From Prochlorococcus sp. AG-355-J09 (GTDB lineage: Bacteria; Cyanobacteriota; Cyanobacteriia; PCC-6307; Cyanobiaceae): a stretch of DNA of 64,000 nucleotides. A model generated the notes under the pieces. That model saw nothing but the letters and a program-made list of their open reading frames with translations, did no database searches and was not told the DNA's origin. This document shows, piece after piece, positions 8,359-20,020 of this stretch. How positions within the stretch are numbered: the stretch's first letter is position 1; every line of letters starts with the position of its first letter. The translations under genes were made by a program, and so were the position numbers. The stretch covers positions 39,571 through 103,570 of the forward strand of contig QCDO01000004.1 of assembly GCA_003278735.1 (NCBI GenBank), given 5' to 3'.

Positions 8359-10337
8359 GATAATTCTTTCAGCTTTTCTAAAACAGAACTATCTTCAAGA
8401 GTGCTTATATCACCGCTAATTTTTTCTCCAGCAGCCAAAGATCTTAAAATTCGCCTCATAATTTTTCCACTGCGTGTTTTCGGAAGAGAGTCGGATATTA
8501 TAATTTTTTCAGGCTTTGCGATAATTCCAATTTCATTAACAACATGTTTCTTTAGTTTCTCTACTAATTCTGAAGAAACGTGCACGTCTTTCTCTAAAGA
8601 TACAAAAGCAACTATAACTTCGCCTTTTAAATCATCTTTTTTACCAACTACTGCAGACTCTGCAACTGATTTATGACTTACCAAAGCAGATTCTATTTCC
8701 ATTGTTCCTAACCGATGTCCTGAAACACTTATGACATCATCAACTCTTCCCATAATCCATATATATCCATCTTCATCAATGCGTGCTCCATCTCCAGCAA
8801 AATAAACATTTTTTTCTCCCTTAAAGGAAATATATTCCCAATAACTCTCCAAATATCTCTCTGAATTTCCATGAATTGTTCTCATCATTCCTGGCCAAGG
8901 TTTCTTAATAATTAAATAGCCACCTTCGTTCTCCTTAACCTTATCTCCATTCTTATCGACAACTTCAACTTCTATTCCGGGCAGAGGGAAAGTAGCTGAA
9001 CCTGGCTTTGTAGCAACAACTCCAGGTAAGGGACTTATCATCACACCACCAGTCTCAGTTTGCCACCAAGTATCAACAATAGGGCATTTATCTTTACCAA
9101 TAACATTCTTGTACCACATCCAGGCTTCAGGATTAATTGGTTCTCCAACTGTGCCCAAAAGTCTAAGACTCTCCAAATTATATTCATCAGGTATTTCACG
9201 CCCAGACTTCATAAATGCTCTTATTGCAGTTGGTGCAGTATAAAAAATAGAAACCTTATATTTTTGAACAATTTCCCAAAAAGCCCCTAAATTTGAGGGT
9301 CTTGGCACTCCCTCATACATTAAGGTTGTAGCACCATTAGATAAAGGCCCGTAAACTATGTAACTATGACCTGTAATCCAACCAACATCAGCAGTACACC
9401 AGTAAATATCGTCATCTTTTAAGTCAAAAATCCATTTAAATGTCAAATGGCTCCAAAGATTGTAACCACCTGTAGTGTGAACTACACCTTTGGGCTTTCC
9501 AGTAGAGCCTGAAGTATAAAGAATAAAAAGTCTATCTTCGCTATTCATTATTTCTGGTTCACAATGATCTTTTTGATCTTTTAATAATTCGTGCCACCAA
9601 AAATCTCTATCATCAACCATCGAAATATTTTTTTGGGTTCGTTGAACAACTACTACTTTTTCAACAACTTTATCTGCCCCACTTTCAATGGCCGCATCAA
9701 CTGCATTCTTAAGTTCAATCACCTTATCTTTTCTAAATCCACCATCAGCAGTAATAACAAATCTGGCGTTCCCATCAATTAACCTATCTTTTAAAGCTTC
9801 TGAAGAAAATCCTCCGAAGACGACTGAATGAGGCGCGCCAATTCTTGCACAAGCTAACATCGCAAACATCGCCTCAGGAATCATCGGCATATAAATACAT
9901 ACCAAATCTCCTTTTTTTACACCAATTGCTTTTAATGCATTAGCCGCTTTACATACCTCTTTAAGAAGTTCTTCGTAAGTATATTTTTTACTATCTCCGG
10001 GTTCGCCTTCCCAAATAAGTGCAGTTTTTCCTCCAAGCCCTCTCTTGATGTGTCTATCTAAGCAGTTATATGTAATATTAAGTTTTCCTTCTTTGAACCA
10101 TTTAAAAAAGGGCGCATTCTCGTTATCTAATACAGTTTGAAAAGGCTCAAACCAATCTAATTCAGATTTTGCAAAAGATTTCCAAAATTGAATAGGATTA
10201 TCTGATGCTTGTTTTTTTAGACTTAGTAATTCTTCTTGAGTACTAATATTTGAGTTTTCTGCAAATTTTTTTGATGGAGGGAAAATTCTCTTTTCTTCAA
10301 GTATGTTATTGATTGAATTTTTTTTATCTAATGACAT
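8355..10337 (-). CDS. acs: acetyl-CoA synthetase
   Basis: 660 aa; AMP-binding motif [47 protein letters not shown]-terminal [14 protein letters not shown]. Confidence 0.96.
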   Translation of the reverse strand: MSLDKKNSINNILEEKRIFPPSKKFAENSNISTQEELLSLKKQASDNPIQFWKSFAKSELDWFEPFQTVLDNENAPFFKWFKEGKLNITYNCLDRHIKRGLGGKTALIWEGEPGDSKKYTYEELLKEVCKAANALKAIGVKKGDLVCIYMPMIPEAMFAMLACARIGAPHSVVFGGFSSEALKDRLIDGNARFVITADGGFRKDKVIELKNAVDAAIESGADKVVEKVVVVQRTQKNISMVDDRDFWWHELLKDQKDHCEPEIMNSEDRLFILYTSGSTGKPKGVVHTTGGYNLWSHLTFKWIFDLKDDDIYWCTADVGWITGHSYIVYGPLSNGATTLMYEGVPRPSNLGAFWEIVQKYKVSIFYTAPTAIRAFMKSGREIPDEYNLESLRLLGTVGEPINPEAWMWYKNVIGKDKCPIVDTWWQTETGGVMISPLPGVVATKPGSATFPLPGIEVEVVDKNGDKVKENEGGYLIIKKPWPGMMRTIHGNSERYLESYWEYISFKGEKNVYFAGDGARIDEDGYIWIMGRVDDVISVSGHRLGTMEIESALVSHKSVAESAVVGKKDDLKGEVIVAFVSLEKDVHVSSELVEKLKKHVVNEIGIIAKPEKIIISDSLPKTRSGKIMRRILRSLAAGEKISGDISTLEDSSVLEKLKELS

Positions 10338-10430
10338 TCAATAAATCTATGTTTTATAAATTTAGTCGAAAAAATTAAGGTTTTCAAAAATTTTAATATT
10401 AATTTAGCTCATATATTTATTTCTAAAAGA

Positions 10431-11402
10431 CTAATAAATACGGCTTAGAACAAATTCTGGAAGAGCCATTAAAGCTCTTTTATATTCTGAATCAGGAAGC
10501 CAGACTATAGCTTCTTTAGAAAGCATTGCAAAATCCTCAGCTAGTTTCCTTGAATTTTCAATAGCTTTAGAGTTCATGATAATATTAAGAGCATCATCTA
10601 AATCATCTTTTTCAGCAAGTTCTCTATTTATAAGAACTGACAATTGTTTATTTTCTTCTAAGGCATATAAAACTGGGGCGGTAAGATAACCACTAGCAAG
10701 ATCGCTTACAGCAGGTTTTCCAAGTTGTTTATCATTTCCAGTAAAGTCAAGAATGTCATCTACAACTTGGAATGCTAAACCAATATTTTTACCAAAATCG
10801 TACAATGAGGTTAGGTTATCTGCATTAATTCCACTCAAAACTCCAGCTGCTTTACAACTATTGGCTATTAATGATGCTGTTTTACAATAGCTTTTGTTGA
10901 TGTATTTGGAAAAAGATTGAGCCGAATCAAATCTATTTAAATTTTGTTTAATTTCACCCTCTGCTAAATCCATTATTACTCTACTAAGTAATTTAACTAC
11001 ATTTACATTGTCAAGATTTGCTAGGTGCCAACTTGCTTGAGCGAATAAAAAGTCACCCGCCAAAACAGCTACTCTGGTATTAAATCTACTATGAACTGTA
11101 TCTACTCCTCTTCTTGTAGACGCCTCATCAACAACATCATCGTGAACTAATGATGCTGTATGAATCATCTCAGTTATTTCAGCAAGCCTTTTATGTTTGC
11201 TTGTCAAGCAAAATTCAGGAGATATAGCTTTTGAAATCAATAAAACTATACCAGGTCTTAACCTTTTCCCCCCAGCACTAAAAAGATGTTCTGCTGCGGC
11301 TTGAAGAATTGGGTGACCAGCTCCTATTAGATTTTTCAGTTCTAAAATAAGATCATCAAGATCATTTTCAACTGGTTGTAGTAGCTCTGTTACTGTGTTC
11401 AT
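10431..11402 (-). CDS. sds: polyprenyl (solanesyl) diphosphate synthase
   Basis: 323 aa; trans-prenyltransferase motifs GGKRLRPGIVLL, SLVHDDVVDEASTRRG, FQVVDDILDF. Confidence 0.9.
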   Translation of the reverse strand: MNTVTELLQPVENDLDDLILELKNLIGAGHPILQAAAEHLFSAGGKRLRPGIVLLISKAISPEFCLTSKHKRLAEITEMIHTASLVHDDVVDEASTRRGVDTVHSRFNTRVAVLAGDFLFAQASWHLANLDNVNVVKLLSRVIMDLAEGEIKQNLNRFDSAQSFSKYINKSYCKTASLIANSCKAAGVLSGINADNLTSLYDFGKNIGLAFQVVDDILDFTGNDKQLGKPAVSDLASGYLTAPVLYALEENKQLSVLINRELAEKDDLDDALNIIMNSKAIENSRKLAEDFAMLSKEAIVWLPDSEYKRALMALPEFVLSRIY

Positions 11403-11429
11403 GATTGACCTCTTTTATATCTTAAGGAA

Positions 11430-12224
11430 TCAAACATTACTTCGGAGGTTAACCAACCTAATTTCTTTATTAATTCCAAGCCAAAATTTTACTTTATTGG
11501 AAAACTCATCTCTTTCTGAAGTAACAAAAAATTTTACATTTTCGAAAGAAATACTCTCATAGCGGTCAGTTTTTGGAATAGCAAAAGATGCATTAAATTT
11601 TTTTATTAATGCTACCGATGGATCAATAATTTTTATATTAGGATCTAATTTTTTTCTTAAAAAGTCATAAATTAAAGGATAGTGACTACATCCAAGTATT
11701 AATTCTTCAATATTTTTGTTAATCAGTGGTCTTAAGTATAATTCTGAAAGACTATTTAACTTTTCAAGATTTAATTTTTCTTTTTCAATTTCTGAGACAA
11801 AATCTGGACATTCTTGCTGAAATATTATCTTATTCTCTTTTTTAGAATTTATAGCTTTTTTATAATACGATGATCGAACAGTTGTTTGTGTTGCTAGGAC
11901 ACCAATTATTTGTTTATCAACTATTTCCGATACTGAGTTTATAAGGTCAAAACAAGGAGCCTTTAAATTATCTTCCAGAATATCAAGCGCACACGCATTT
12001 GTAGTGTTACAAGCAACTAAAAGTGCATCTAAATTCTTATCAACAAAAAAAGTAGCAATCTCCTTTGCAATTAATCTTATCTCTTTAGAATTTTTACTCC
12101 CAAAAGGTATTCTTTTTGTATCAGCCAAATAAAAAACTTCTACATCTTTACGTGTTTTTAGTAAAGAGTTAAGGATAGAAAAACCACCTATTCCGCTATC
12201 AAATATACCTATTTTAAGTTTCAC
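11430..12224 (-). CDS. murI: glutamate racemase
   Basis: GIFDSGIGGFSILNSL, ALLVACNTTNACALD, LILGCSHYPLI. Confidence 0.95.
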   Translation of the reverse strand: MKLKIGIFDSGIGGFSILNSLLKTRKDVEVFYLADTKRIPFGSKNSKEIRLIAKEIATFFVDKNLDALLVACNTTNACALDILEDNLKAPCFDLINSVSEIVDKQIIGVLATQTTVRSSYYKKAINSKKENKIIFQQECPDFVSEIEKEKLNLEKLNSLSELYLRPLINKNIEELILGCSHYPLIYDFLRKKLDPNIKIIDPSVALIKKFNASFAIPKTDRYESISFENVKFFVTSERDEFSNKVKFWLGINKEIRLVNLRSNV

Positions 12225-13306
12225 CCTACTTTATCTAGATATTCGAGGATGCCTTTTGCGATTGCATAGGCTAATCTTTTTCGATGGGTTATTTTTTCTA
12301 ATCTTCTCGCATCTAATCTTCCCGTTAAAAATCCAATTTCTACAAGAACTGCAGGCATCCTAGTATTTTTAATTACATAAAATCTACCTTGTTTAACTCC
12401 TCGATCAGGACTCCCAGGAGAAACTCTTAAAATTTGTTTTTGAATTCTTTTCGCGAGTAATCTTCCTCTCCACCCTCTGTAATAAAAGGTTTCCAATCCA
12501 TTTATGTCCCTTCTTTTACCTCTTGAGGCATTGGCATGAATACTTACAAAGATATCTGCATCAGTATTATTAGCAATGGAAACTCTTGGAGGTAAATCCA
12601 AATCAACGTCATTTGTTCTAGTCAACCTTACTTGGACACCTTTCTCAGAAAGTAATTTTTTAACTATTTTTGAAACCTCTAGAACAACATCTGTTTCTCT
12701 AATGCCACCAATACCTATTGCTCCTGGATCAGGTCCTCCATGCCCCGGATCGATTACAACCTCAAACTTGTTTCGTTTTACAACTGGTAGTTTCAAGTAA
12801 CCATAATTATTTTTCTTCTTTTGAATAAAATTTTGATTCGCTTTGATATTCCCTTTTTTCTTTTCAACTAAACCTTCACCAATCTTTTTAAATGAATATT
12901 TTGGGTTAAATAGTTTAATTCTCCATCTATTTTGATCTAAGCCAACCATTTGCCAAGTCAAAGGTTGCAAATAAGTCTCTTCCTTAAATTCAATTACTAG
13001 TCTTGTTTTGCCCTTATCTGGTTTTCCTAATCTAATTTCTTTTATTGGGCCATTACCTTTTATTGTTCTGGTTTTTTTTAATTCTCCTGGAAAATCTATC
13101 CAGAATCTATCTCCCGATATTTGGTTAGCCTTTTGAAAGTATGCTTTTAAATTTGTATTTGATTTAGTTCTTAATTCTAAAACCCCATTAGTGTTTATAG
13201 CCCATGCCGCAAGAGCACTTGAAGATTTAACTGGGAGGATTAAAGAATTTAAAAATAAAAAAACAGATAAATAACGAAAAAGTTTTTTATCTAAAAACTC
13301 TATCAT
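12221..13306 (-). CDS. N-acetylmuramoyl-L-alanine amidase with AMIN domain
   Basis: VVIDPGHGGPDPGAIGIGGIRETDVVL, FVSIHANAS, AVLVEIGFLTG (Amidase_3); N-terminal AMIN-like region. Confidence 0.93.
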   Translation of the reverse strand: MIEFLDKKLFRYLSVFLFLNSLILPVKSSSALAAWAINTNGVLELRTKSNTNLKAYFQKANQISGDRFWIDFPGELKKTRTIKGNGPIKEIRLGKPDKGKTRLVIEFKEETYLQPLTWQMVGLDQNRWRIKLFNPKYSFKKIGEGLVEKKKGNIKANQNFIQKKKNNYGYLKLPVVKRNKFEVVIDPGHGGPDPGAIGIGGIRETDVVLEVSKIVKKLLSEKGVQVRLTRTNDVDLDLPPRVSIANNTDADIFVSIHANASRGKRRDINGLETFYYRGWRGRLLAKRIQKQILRVSPGSPDRGVKQGRFYVIKNTRMPAVLVEIGFLTGRLDARRLEKITHRKRLAYAIAKGILEYLDKVG

Positions 13307-14154
13307 TAATTTGAAAACAATTTGTTTTTTCTATGTTTAAGGCTTGGCATCTGCTCCCTAATTTTCTTTACTCTTTCTTTATCAGCTGGGGCTATTGCAG
13401 CCCCCTGAGTCTTTCCGGCATCAGATAAAACTGTACCCCAAGGGTCAATTACCATTGCATGTCCATGACTTTGCCTTCTTCCATAATGAATTCCAGTTTG
13501 AGCTGGAGCGACTACATATGCTGTATTTTCAATTGCTCTTGCTTGTAATAGGATTTGCCAATGATCCTTTCCGGTAAATGCTGTAAAAGCTGCGGGAATC
13601 ATAATTAGCTCTGCACCATTGGAAGACAAATATCTATAGAGCTCAGGGAATCTAACATCGTAACAAATCGATAATCCTATTCTGCATAAACCTGGGACTT
13701 CTACAACAGGTGGATATTCTGCTCCAGATAAAATAGTGGATGATTCCTTGTATAAATTTCCATCTGGCAAATCAACATCAAACAAATGAATCTTGTCGTA
13801 TTTTGCCAAAATCTGTCCATCTTTCCCAAATAAGGCTGATCTATTATAAGTATGACTGTCATCACCAGCAGGGACAGGATATCCTCCTCCCAAAAGAAAT
13901 ACTTGATATCTTTGTGACATAGTTTTTAGAAAATTTGTACACTTCTCAGACAATTCAGAAGCTAATCTAAGTTTTTCATCATCTCCTCCTAAAAAAGCAA
14001 AATTTTCAGGCAAACCTATTAACTCAGCACCTCTTCTAGCAGCTAATTCAATCTGTTCTTCTGCTTCAATAAAATTTGCTTCAACATTTGAAGTACTCGT
14101 AATTTGCAATGCAGCTACCAAAAAATCAGTCAAGACTTTACTCCTAGTGAACAA
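13306..14154 (-). CDS. carbon-nitrogen hydrolase (nitrilase superfamily)
   Basis: E-K-C triad context: LIGLPENFAFLGGD, KYDKIHLFDVDLPDG, IGLSICYDVRFPELYR. Confidence 0.9.
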   Translation of the reverse strand: MFTRSKVLTDFLVAALQITSTSNVEANFIEAEEQIELAARRGAELIGLPENFAFLGGDDEKLRLASELSEKCTNFLKTMSQRYQVFLLGGGYPVPAGDDSHTYNRSALFGKDGQILAKYDKIHLFDVDLPDGNLYKESSTILSGAEYPPVVEVPGLCRIGLSICYDVRFPELYRYLSSNGAELIMIPAAFTAFTGKDHWQILLQARAIENTAYVVAPAQTGIHYGRRQSHGHAMVIDPWGTVLSDAGKTQGAAIAPADKERVKKIREQMPSLKHRKNKLFSN

Positions 14155-14163
14155 ATTCGTAAA

Positions 14164-14898
14164 TCATGAGGCACGAATCACACCTCTTTCAACTTGAGCT
14201 GGAACAATATCTAAGCAATCAAGTTCAGAGCAACATTTAAAATCATCCTCATAATCTCCAAGACTTGTCAATCTTTTGCCATGGGTTGCTGTTTTTAAAC
14301 ATTTCAAAATATCATTTTTCCAAAAACCCCAAAGTGCCAAAGCAGCTTGTAATTCGTCATTCAGAATATTAATTTCGAAATCACAGTTCTGTTTTAGATA
14401 TGAAGCCAAAGCACCCGCAGCTAAGGAATCCTCAAGTGAATAAGAGCCTTCCCAACCACTACCAAGTATTAAAAGATTTTCTGTCTTTAATGAAATGATT
14501 TTTTCTGCAACTGCTTTCCTATTTGGGAGACCCATAGCAAATAAATGCTTAGCATTTTGAACTTTTTGCAATGATTTAGTCCCATTAGTCGTACTCATAA
14601 ATAGTCTTTTACCATTAACAACTTTTTTTGTAACTGATAAAGGTGAATTTCCTAAATCAAAGCCCTCAATCTTCTTTCCGCCTCTCTCTCCAAGCAATAG
14701 TCTCTTTTCAGGTTGCCATTTAATTGCTGATTCTTTCAATAAATCCAAATCTGCAAAAACTTGTATTGAATCAGCTCCATTTTTTAAAGCCCAAGAAATT
14801 GTGGTTGTAGCTCTTAAAACATCAATGACTACTGCAATGTCTAGACTTGTTTCCGGAACGTCCTTTGCAACGTGATAATAAGTAAGATTAATAATCAA
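14164..14898 (-). CDS. comB: 2-phosphosulfolactate phosphatase (ComB family)
   Basis: VVIDVLRATTTISWALKNGADSI, LLLGERGGKKIEGFDLGNSP, STTNGTKSL. Confidence 0.88.
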   Translation of the reverse strand: MIINLTYYHVAKDVPETSLDIAVVIDVLRATTTISWALKNGADSIQVFADLDLLKESAIKWQPEKRLLLGERGGKKIEGFDLGNSPLSVTKKVVNGKRLFMSTTNGTKSLQKVQNAKHLFAMGLPNRKAVAEKIISLKTENLLILGSGWEGSYSLEDSLAAGALASYLKQNCDFEINILNDELQAALALWGFWKNDILKCLKTATHGKRLTSLGDYEDDFKCCSELDCLDIVPAQVERGVIRAS

Positions 14899-15025
14899 AT
14901 CCTTTTTCTAAAATTATTATAGAAAACAGTTACTTAATTTGATAAATTTTTTTTTAAAACAAACTTATTGATAATATATAACTAATTTGTTTTTACAGAA
15001 AAATTATCAAGTATCTAATTTGAAA

Positions 15026-16336
15026 ATGAATAATATCCGCACAATAAAAGGTGGAGTTAATTTAAAAGGAAATGTAAAAGTACCTGGAGATAAATCTATT
15101 TCTCATAGAGCTCTAATAATTGGAAGTATTGCTAAGGGTGAGACGACTATTGAGGGTTTTTTACATTCTGAAGATCCACTTTCAACTGCTGATTGTCTTA
15201 GGAAATTAGGTGTAAAGATACCAGAAATAAAAAAAAATGAGCCTTTTACGATTTCAGGATTGGGTCTTGATGGATTAAAAGAACCCAAAGAAATTCTTGA
15301 TTGTGGGAATTCGGGAACCACCATGAGATTATTAATGGGGTTACTTGCCGGTCAAGAAGGCAAAAATTTTATTTTAACAGGTGATATTTCTCTCAATGAA
15401 AGGCCAATGGGGCGAGTGGGTAAACCATTATCGTTAATGGGTGGCAAAATTTTTGGCAGAGAGAAAGGAAACAAAGCTCCAATCTCAATTAATGGAAACA
15501 AACTAAAAGGATGTGTTATTGGAACCCCTGTAGCGAGCGCTCAAGTAAAATCCGCAATTTTATTGGCAGGCCTCAAAGCTTCTGGAACCACTTCTGTTAT
15601 TGAACCAGCATCTTCAAGAGATCATACTGAGAGAATGTTAAAAGCATTTGGAGCAGACATCAATGTCAGAGGAGAATTAGGAAGAAATGTAGTTATCAAG
15701 TCAGGGGGGAACTTAATTGGCCAGAGAATATTGATTCCTGGGGACATAAGCTCTGCTTCTTTTTGGATGATAGCTGCATCTATTGTTCCAAATTCAGAGG
15801 TTTTAATTCAGAATGTCGGATTAAATCCCACTAGAACAGGGATTTTAAATGTAATGGATTCAATGGGATGCAATTATGAGATATTAGATAAATCGACTAT
15901 TGCAGGTGAACCTATTGGATCAATTAAAGTAAAGACTTCAAATAATTTAAGATCATTCACTATTGAAGGAGATATTCTCCCAAAACTTATAGATGAAATT
16001 CCTATACTTACTGTGGCTGCCTGTTTTTGTAATGGAGTCTCTAAAATTAAAGATGCACAAGAATTAAGAGTAAAGGAGACAGATCGATTAAAAGTTATGG
16101 CAAGACAGTTACAAAAATTCGGTGCTGAAATAATAGAAAAAGAGGATGGGTTAATTATTAATGGTCAATCAAAATTTCATTCTGCGGAGGTAGATAGTGA
16201 GACAGATCATCGAGTAGCGATGAGTCTTGCTATTGCTTCACTTCTTGCCAAAGGTACTTCAAAAATCATGAGGGCAGATGCAGCTAGCGTCTCGTATCCG
16301 ACTTTTTGGGAAGAGCTGGCCAAACTAACTAATTAA
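15026..16336 (+). CDS. aroA: 3-phosphoshikimate 1-carboxyvinyltransferase (EPSP synthase)
   Basis: [48 protein letters not shown] track starts upstream at TTG 14987, but ATG 15026 fits the family start better. Confidence 0.95.
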   Translation: MNNIRTIKGGVNLKGNVKVPGDKSISHRALIIGSIAKGETTIEGFLHSEDPLSTADCLRKLGVKIPEIKKNEPFTISGLGLDGLKEPKEILDCGNSGTTMRLLMGLLAGQEGKNFILTGDISLNERPMGRVGKPLSLMGGKIFGREKGNKAPISINGNKLKGCVIGTPVASAQVKSAILLAGLKASGTTSVIEPASSRDHTERMLKAFGADINVRGELGRNVVIKSGGNLIGQRILIPGDISSASFWMIAASIVPNSEVLIQNVGLNPTRTGILNVMDSMGCNYEILDKSTIAGEPIGSIKVKTSNNLRSFTIEGDILPKLIDEIPILTVAACFCNGVSKIKDAQELRVKETDRLKVMARQLQKFGAEIIEKEDGLIINGQSKFHSAEVDSETDHRVAMSLAIASLLAKGTSKIMRADAASVSYPTFWEELAKLTN

Positions 16337-16352
16337 CTAAATTAAAAAGTTT

Positions 16353-17258
16353 TTGTCTGAATTAATAGAAGTTTTAACTAAAGATGGCAGTTACTCTTTA
16401 AGAAGTGCGTTTTTTCAAGAGAACTTCCATAGTTTAATGGGCGCATTGGAGGAAACAAAGTTAAAGTTTACAGCTACTTCTAATTTGCAAAGATTTAAGG
16501 GTAAATCTCTAAATGTTTTGGATATATGTTTTGGTTTAGGATACAATTCGGCTTCCCTATTAGATGAATTAATTAAACAAAAATCGTATTTAAATTTGTA
16601 TGCTTTAGAGATTGATAAAAAGCCTCTTCAATATTCGCTTAAAAATGAATCTTTCTTTAAATTATGGGCTCCAAAAGTCAGAACAATATTTGAATCACTG
16701 TATCGCAAAGATTACTTTGAGGATCAATTTTTTAAATGCAGTGTTTTATGGGGTGATGCTAGAGAAAAAATCAAAATTATTCCTTCATCAATTAAGTTCG
16801 ATCTAATTTATTTAGATGGTTTTTCACCTCAAAAATGCCCACAACTATGGACAATTGAATTTTTATCTAAAGTCAAAGAGAAACTTAATTCTCAAGGTTA
16901 TTTAATAACTTATTCTTCTTCAGCGGCAGTAAGAAAAGCTTTAAGAAATCTTGGATTAGAAATTTTTACTATTAAGCCAATTTTTAAAAACAGAACTTTT
17001 TGGAGTCAGGGAACTGTCGCAATATCCAAATTTGATAAGAATAAATTGAAACCTAATTTCAATTTTGAAAAGTTATCTTTAATGGAGGAGGAACATCTCT
17101 TGACTAAAGCTAGTATTCCATATAGAGATCAAGATTTAAACTCAAGTAAAGACGATATAATAAAAAGAAGATTAGATGAGCAATTGTTATCGAATCTATT
17201 ATCTACAAAAAAATGGAGAGAGAAGTGGGGAATGACGAAGTTATCCGTTAAGAGTTAG
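16353..17258 (+). CDS. MnmC-like (DUF752) SAM-dependent methyltransferase domain protein
   Basis: LNVLDICFGLGYNSASLLDEL, FDLIYLDGFSPQKCPQLWT, GYLITYSSSAAVRKALRNLG; TTG start; no FAD-oxidase domain. Confidence 0.82.
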   Translation: MSELIEVLTKDGSYSLRSAFFQENFHSLMGALEETKLKFTATSNLQRFKGKSLNVLDICFGLGYNSASLLDELIKQKSYLNLYALEIDKKPLQYSLKNESFFKLWAPKVRTIFESLYRKDYFEDQFFKCSVLWGDAREKIKIIPSSIKFDLIYLDGFSPQKCPQLWTIEFLSKVKEKLNSQGYLITYSSSAAVRKALRNLGLEIFTIKPIFKNRTFWSQGTVAISKFDKNKLKPNFNFEKLSLMEEEHLLTKASIPYRDQDLNSSKDDIIKRRLDEQLLSNLLSTKKWREKWGMTKLSVKS

Positions 17259-17283
17259 ATTTAAATAAGGATTTCAAATAAAC

Positions 17284-18633
17284 ATGTTAAGTGTTGCGAT
17301 ATTAGCGGCAGGCAAGGGTACTAGGATGGAAAGCTCATTGCCTAAAGTTTTACATAAAATTTCTGGCAAAAGTCTTTTACAAAGAGTAATTGATTCATGT
17401 GTAGAATTAAAACCTGATCAAATTTTCGTAATTACTGGACACAAATCAAAAGAAGTACAAAATTCGATCCCAAAAGATAAAAAAATCCATTTTGTTATTC
17501 AAGAACCTCAATCAGGAACGGGTCATGCTATCCAGGTCCTTTGTAGAGAAGTAAAAAAACATGAAGGGAACCTCTTGGTACTTAACGGCGATGTGCCACT
17601 CATTAGGCCTATTACTCTAAAAAGACTTTTATATTTACACGATTCAAAAAAAGCTGATGTTTCTTTAATTACTACAAAGAAAACAAATCCTCATGGATAT
17701 GGCAGAGTTTTTTTGAAGGGGGAATTTATAGAGAGAATTGTTGAAGAAAAAGATTGCGATGATCTAGAAAGAGGAAATGCATTAATAAATGCAGGTGTTT
17801 ACTGTTTTAACTGGGGTAACTTGTCAGAAATAATTTATACCTTGCAAAGCAATAATAATCAAAAAGAGATTTACTTAACAGATACAGTATCTTTACTAAA
17901 AAATTCCTTAAGCCTCGAGATAGAGGATAATGGAGAGCTTCAAGGAATTAATAACAGAATTCAACTATCAGAATGCGAGGATAGTATTCAGAATTCAATT
18001 AAAGAAAAGCATATGCTTAATGGTGTAACTTTTATTAACAAAGCAAGTTGTTCAATTAGTGAAGAAGCTGAAATTGGTAAGGATGTAATTATTGAGGCTA
18101 ATACACATATAAGAGGAGATACCAAAATAAATAGTCATTGCATTATCGGACCCAATACTTTTATTGAAAATTCTAATGTGGGATTAAATTGCGAAATTTC
18201 AAACTCTACTGTTTATGCTTCTCAGATAATGGATTATATAAAAATTGGCCCTTATAGTCATATAAGACCTAATTCCAAAATATCTTCTTTTAGTAAAATA
18301 GGTAATTTTGTAGAAATCAAAAATAGTCAATTAGAGGAAGAATCTAAAGTAAACCATTTAAGTTATATTGGCGATTCTATTATTGGGAGATCTACAAATA
18401 TTGGAGCTGGTACTATTACTGCAAATTTTGATGGTAAGAAGAAACACCAAACAAAAATTGGTAAAAATTCCAGTATTGGTGCAAATACAGTTTTTGTAGC
18501 GCCAATAAATCTCGGGGAATCAGTTACAACAGGAGCTGGTTCAGTGATCACAAAAGACTCAAAAGATAATTCATTAGCAATCTCAAGAACTAAGCAAGTA
18601 AACATAGAAAATTGGGAAAGAAAGAAATCCTGA
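17284..18633 (+). CDS. glmU: bifunctional GlcNAc-1-P uridylyltransferase / GlcN-1-P acetyltransferase
   Basis: [33 protein letters not shown], left-handed beta-helix hexapeptide repeats, [20 protein letters not shown]. Confidence 0.97.
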   Translation: MLSVAILAAGKGTRMESSLPKVLHKISGKSLLQRVIDSCVELKPDQIFVITGHKSKEVQNSIPKDKKIHFVIQEPQSGTGHAIQVLCREVKKHEGNLLVLNGDVPLIRPITLKRLLYLHDSKKADVSLITTKKTNPHGYGRVFLKGEFIERIVEEKDCDDLERGNALINAGVYCFNWGNLSEIIYTLQSNNNQKEIYLTDTVSLLKNSLSLEIEDNGELQGINNRIQLSECEDSIQNSIKEKHMLNGVTFINKASCSISEEAEIGKDVIIEANTHIRGDTKINSHCIIGPNTFIENSNVGLNCEISNSTVYASQIMDYIKIGPYSHIRPNSKISSFSKIGNFVEIKNSQLEEESKVNHLSYIGDSIIGRSTNIGAGTITANFDGKKKHQTKIGKNSSIGANTVFVAPINLGESVTTGAGSVITKDSKDNSLAISRTKQVNIENWERKKS

Positions 18634-18634
18634 T

Positions 18635-20008
18635 CTAATTTATTAATTCAATAATTTTTTCAAGTTGCCAACATCTGCTTCCTTTTATAAGAATAGAATC
18701 ACCTTTTTTTGTAGATTTGTTTATCTCATTAGGTACATCTTTAATGTTATTTAAAACTAAAAATTTTTTCTTATCTTTTAAGTAATTGCTGTAAATTTTT
18801 TCATTTTTTTTATCGCAAATAAATAAACACTTTTCTATGTCTGAATTATTTATTAAGTTGAATATTTCTTTATGATATTTTTCAGATTCTTCTCCCAATT
18901 CTTGCATGCTTCCAAATATGAAAAATTTATTTCTCGGTTTTTCAAGCAAGTTTTTAATACATGCTTTTACTGACTCTGGCGAAGCATTATATGATTCATC
19001 ATATATTGTTGTTTTTACTGATTTCAGAACTTTATTCCTTCCACCTAATATTGCAAATTCAAATTTATTAAAACTTGCAAAATCAATGCCTAGCTCTTTG
19101 GCAACTGCATAAGCAAATAAGAAATTCGAAGCATTGTGAAATCCTTCAAGTGAAATTTCGAAGATATTTTCTTCAATTACAATTGTTTTATTCGAAGGAT
19201 TATAAAATCCTTGCAAATTATTATCTTTCTTGAAATACTCCTTTTTATTTCCTATATTTAATAGTCTTACTTTTATAACTCTACCTTTCCAAACTTCTTT
19301 CAAAGTTTTTTCTAGGAATGGATCATTTGCTGGAATTATTACAACTCCTTCAGGATTTAAGTACTTACTAATTTCACACTTTGCATAAGTAATATTTTTT
19401 TTTGAACCTAACAATCCAATATGAGCTGTACCAATGTTAGTAATAACTGCAATATCGGGTTCACTATATTTAGATAAATTCTCGATCTGTCCAAGACCTC
19501 TCATCCCCATCTCAAGAACTAAAGCTTTATCCTCTATATCCGTAGCAAGAATAGTAAGACCAACTCCAATCTCATTATTGAAATTTGCATAAGATAATTT
19601 AATTCTTCCTAGTTTATTTAAAACTCCACCAATCATTTCTTTTGTTGTTGTTTTACCCACAGAACCAGTTATTGCGACAATAGGGATATTTAATTTTTTT
19701 CTTTTTAGCAATGCTAGTTTTTGAAATGCCTCTAATGTGTCATTTACAACCCAATAAGGAAAATTACTAGGAAGTAATCTCTGCATACCTTGTTTTATTA
19801 CTACTGATTTAACTCCTTTATCTAAAACATTTGGAAGAAAACTATGTCCATCAAAATTTTTGCCCTTGATAGCTATAAAAAGATCATTTTTTAATAAAGT
19901 TCTACTATCAATACTTATATTTTTAAAATTTAAAAAATCTCTTTTCCCCTCGCTCAGATTTTTAATATCCCCCAAAACGTTGTTTAATTCTGATAAAGAG
20001 AATTCCAT
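18635..20008 (-). CDS. murF: UDP-N-acetylmuramoyl-tripeptide--D-alanyl-D-alanine ligase
   Basis: Mur ligase motif VAITGSVGKTTTKEMI, YDESYNASPESVKACI, ALVLEMGMRGLGQI. Confidence 0.95.
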   Translation of the reverse strand: MEFSLSELNNVLGDIKNLSEGKRDFLNFKNISIDSRTLLKNDLFIAIKGKNFDGHSFLPNVLDKGVKSVVIKQGMQRLLPSNFPYWVVNDTLEAFQKLALLKRKKLNIPIVAITGSVGKTTTKEMIGGVLNKLGRIKLSYANFNNEIGVGLTILATDIEDKALVLEMGMRGLGQIENLSKYSEPDIAVITNIGTAHIGLLGSKKNITYAKCEISKYLNPEGVVIIPANDPFLEKTLKEVWKGRVIKVRLLNIGNKKEYFKKDNNLQGFYNPSNKTIVIEENIFEISLEGFHNASNFLFAYAVAKELGIDFASFNKFEFAILGGRNKVLKSVKTTIYDESYNASPESVKACIKNLLEKPRNKFFIFGSMQELGEESEKYHKEIFNLINNSDIEKCLFICDKKNEKIYSNYLKDKKKFLVLNNIKDVPNEINKSTKKGDSILIKGSRCWQLEKIIELIN

Positions 20009-20020
20009 TAAAAAATTAAG

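Noticed and set aside
12576-12800. 74-aa plus-strand ORF
   Set aside because: Antisense to the amidase catalytic domain
17950-18520. Hexapeptide-like repeats
   Set aside because: These are the normal left-handed beta-helix of GlmU, not a new repeat
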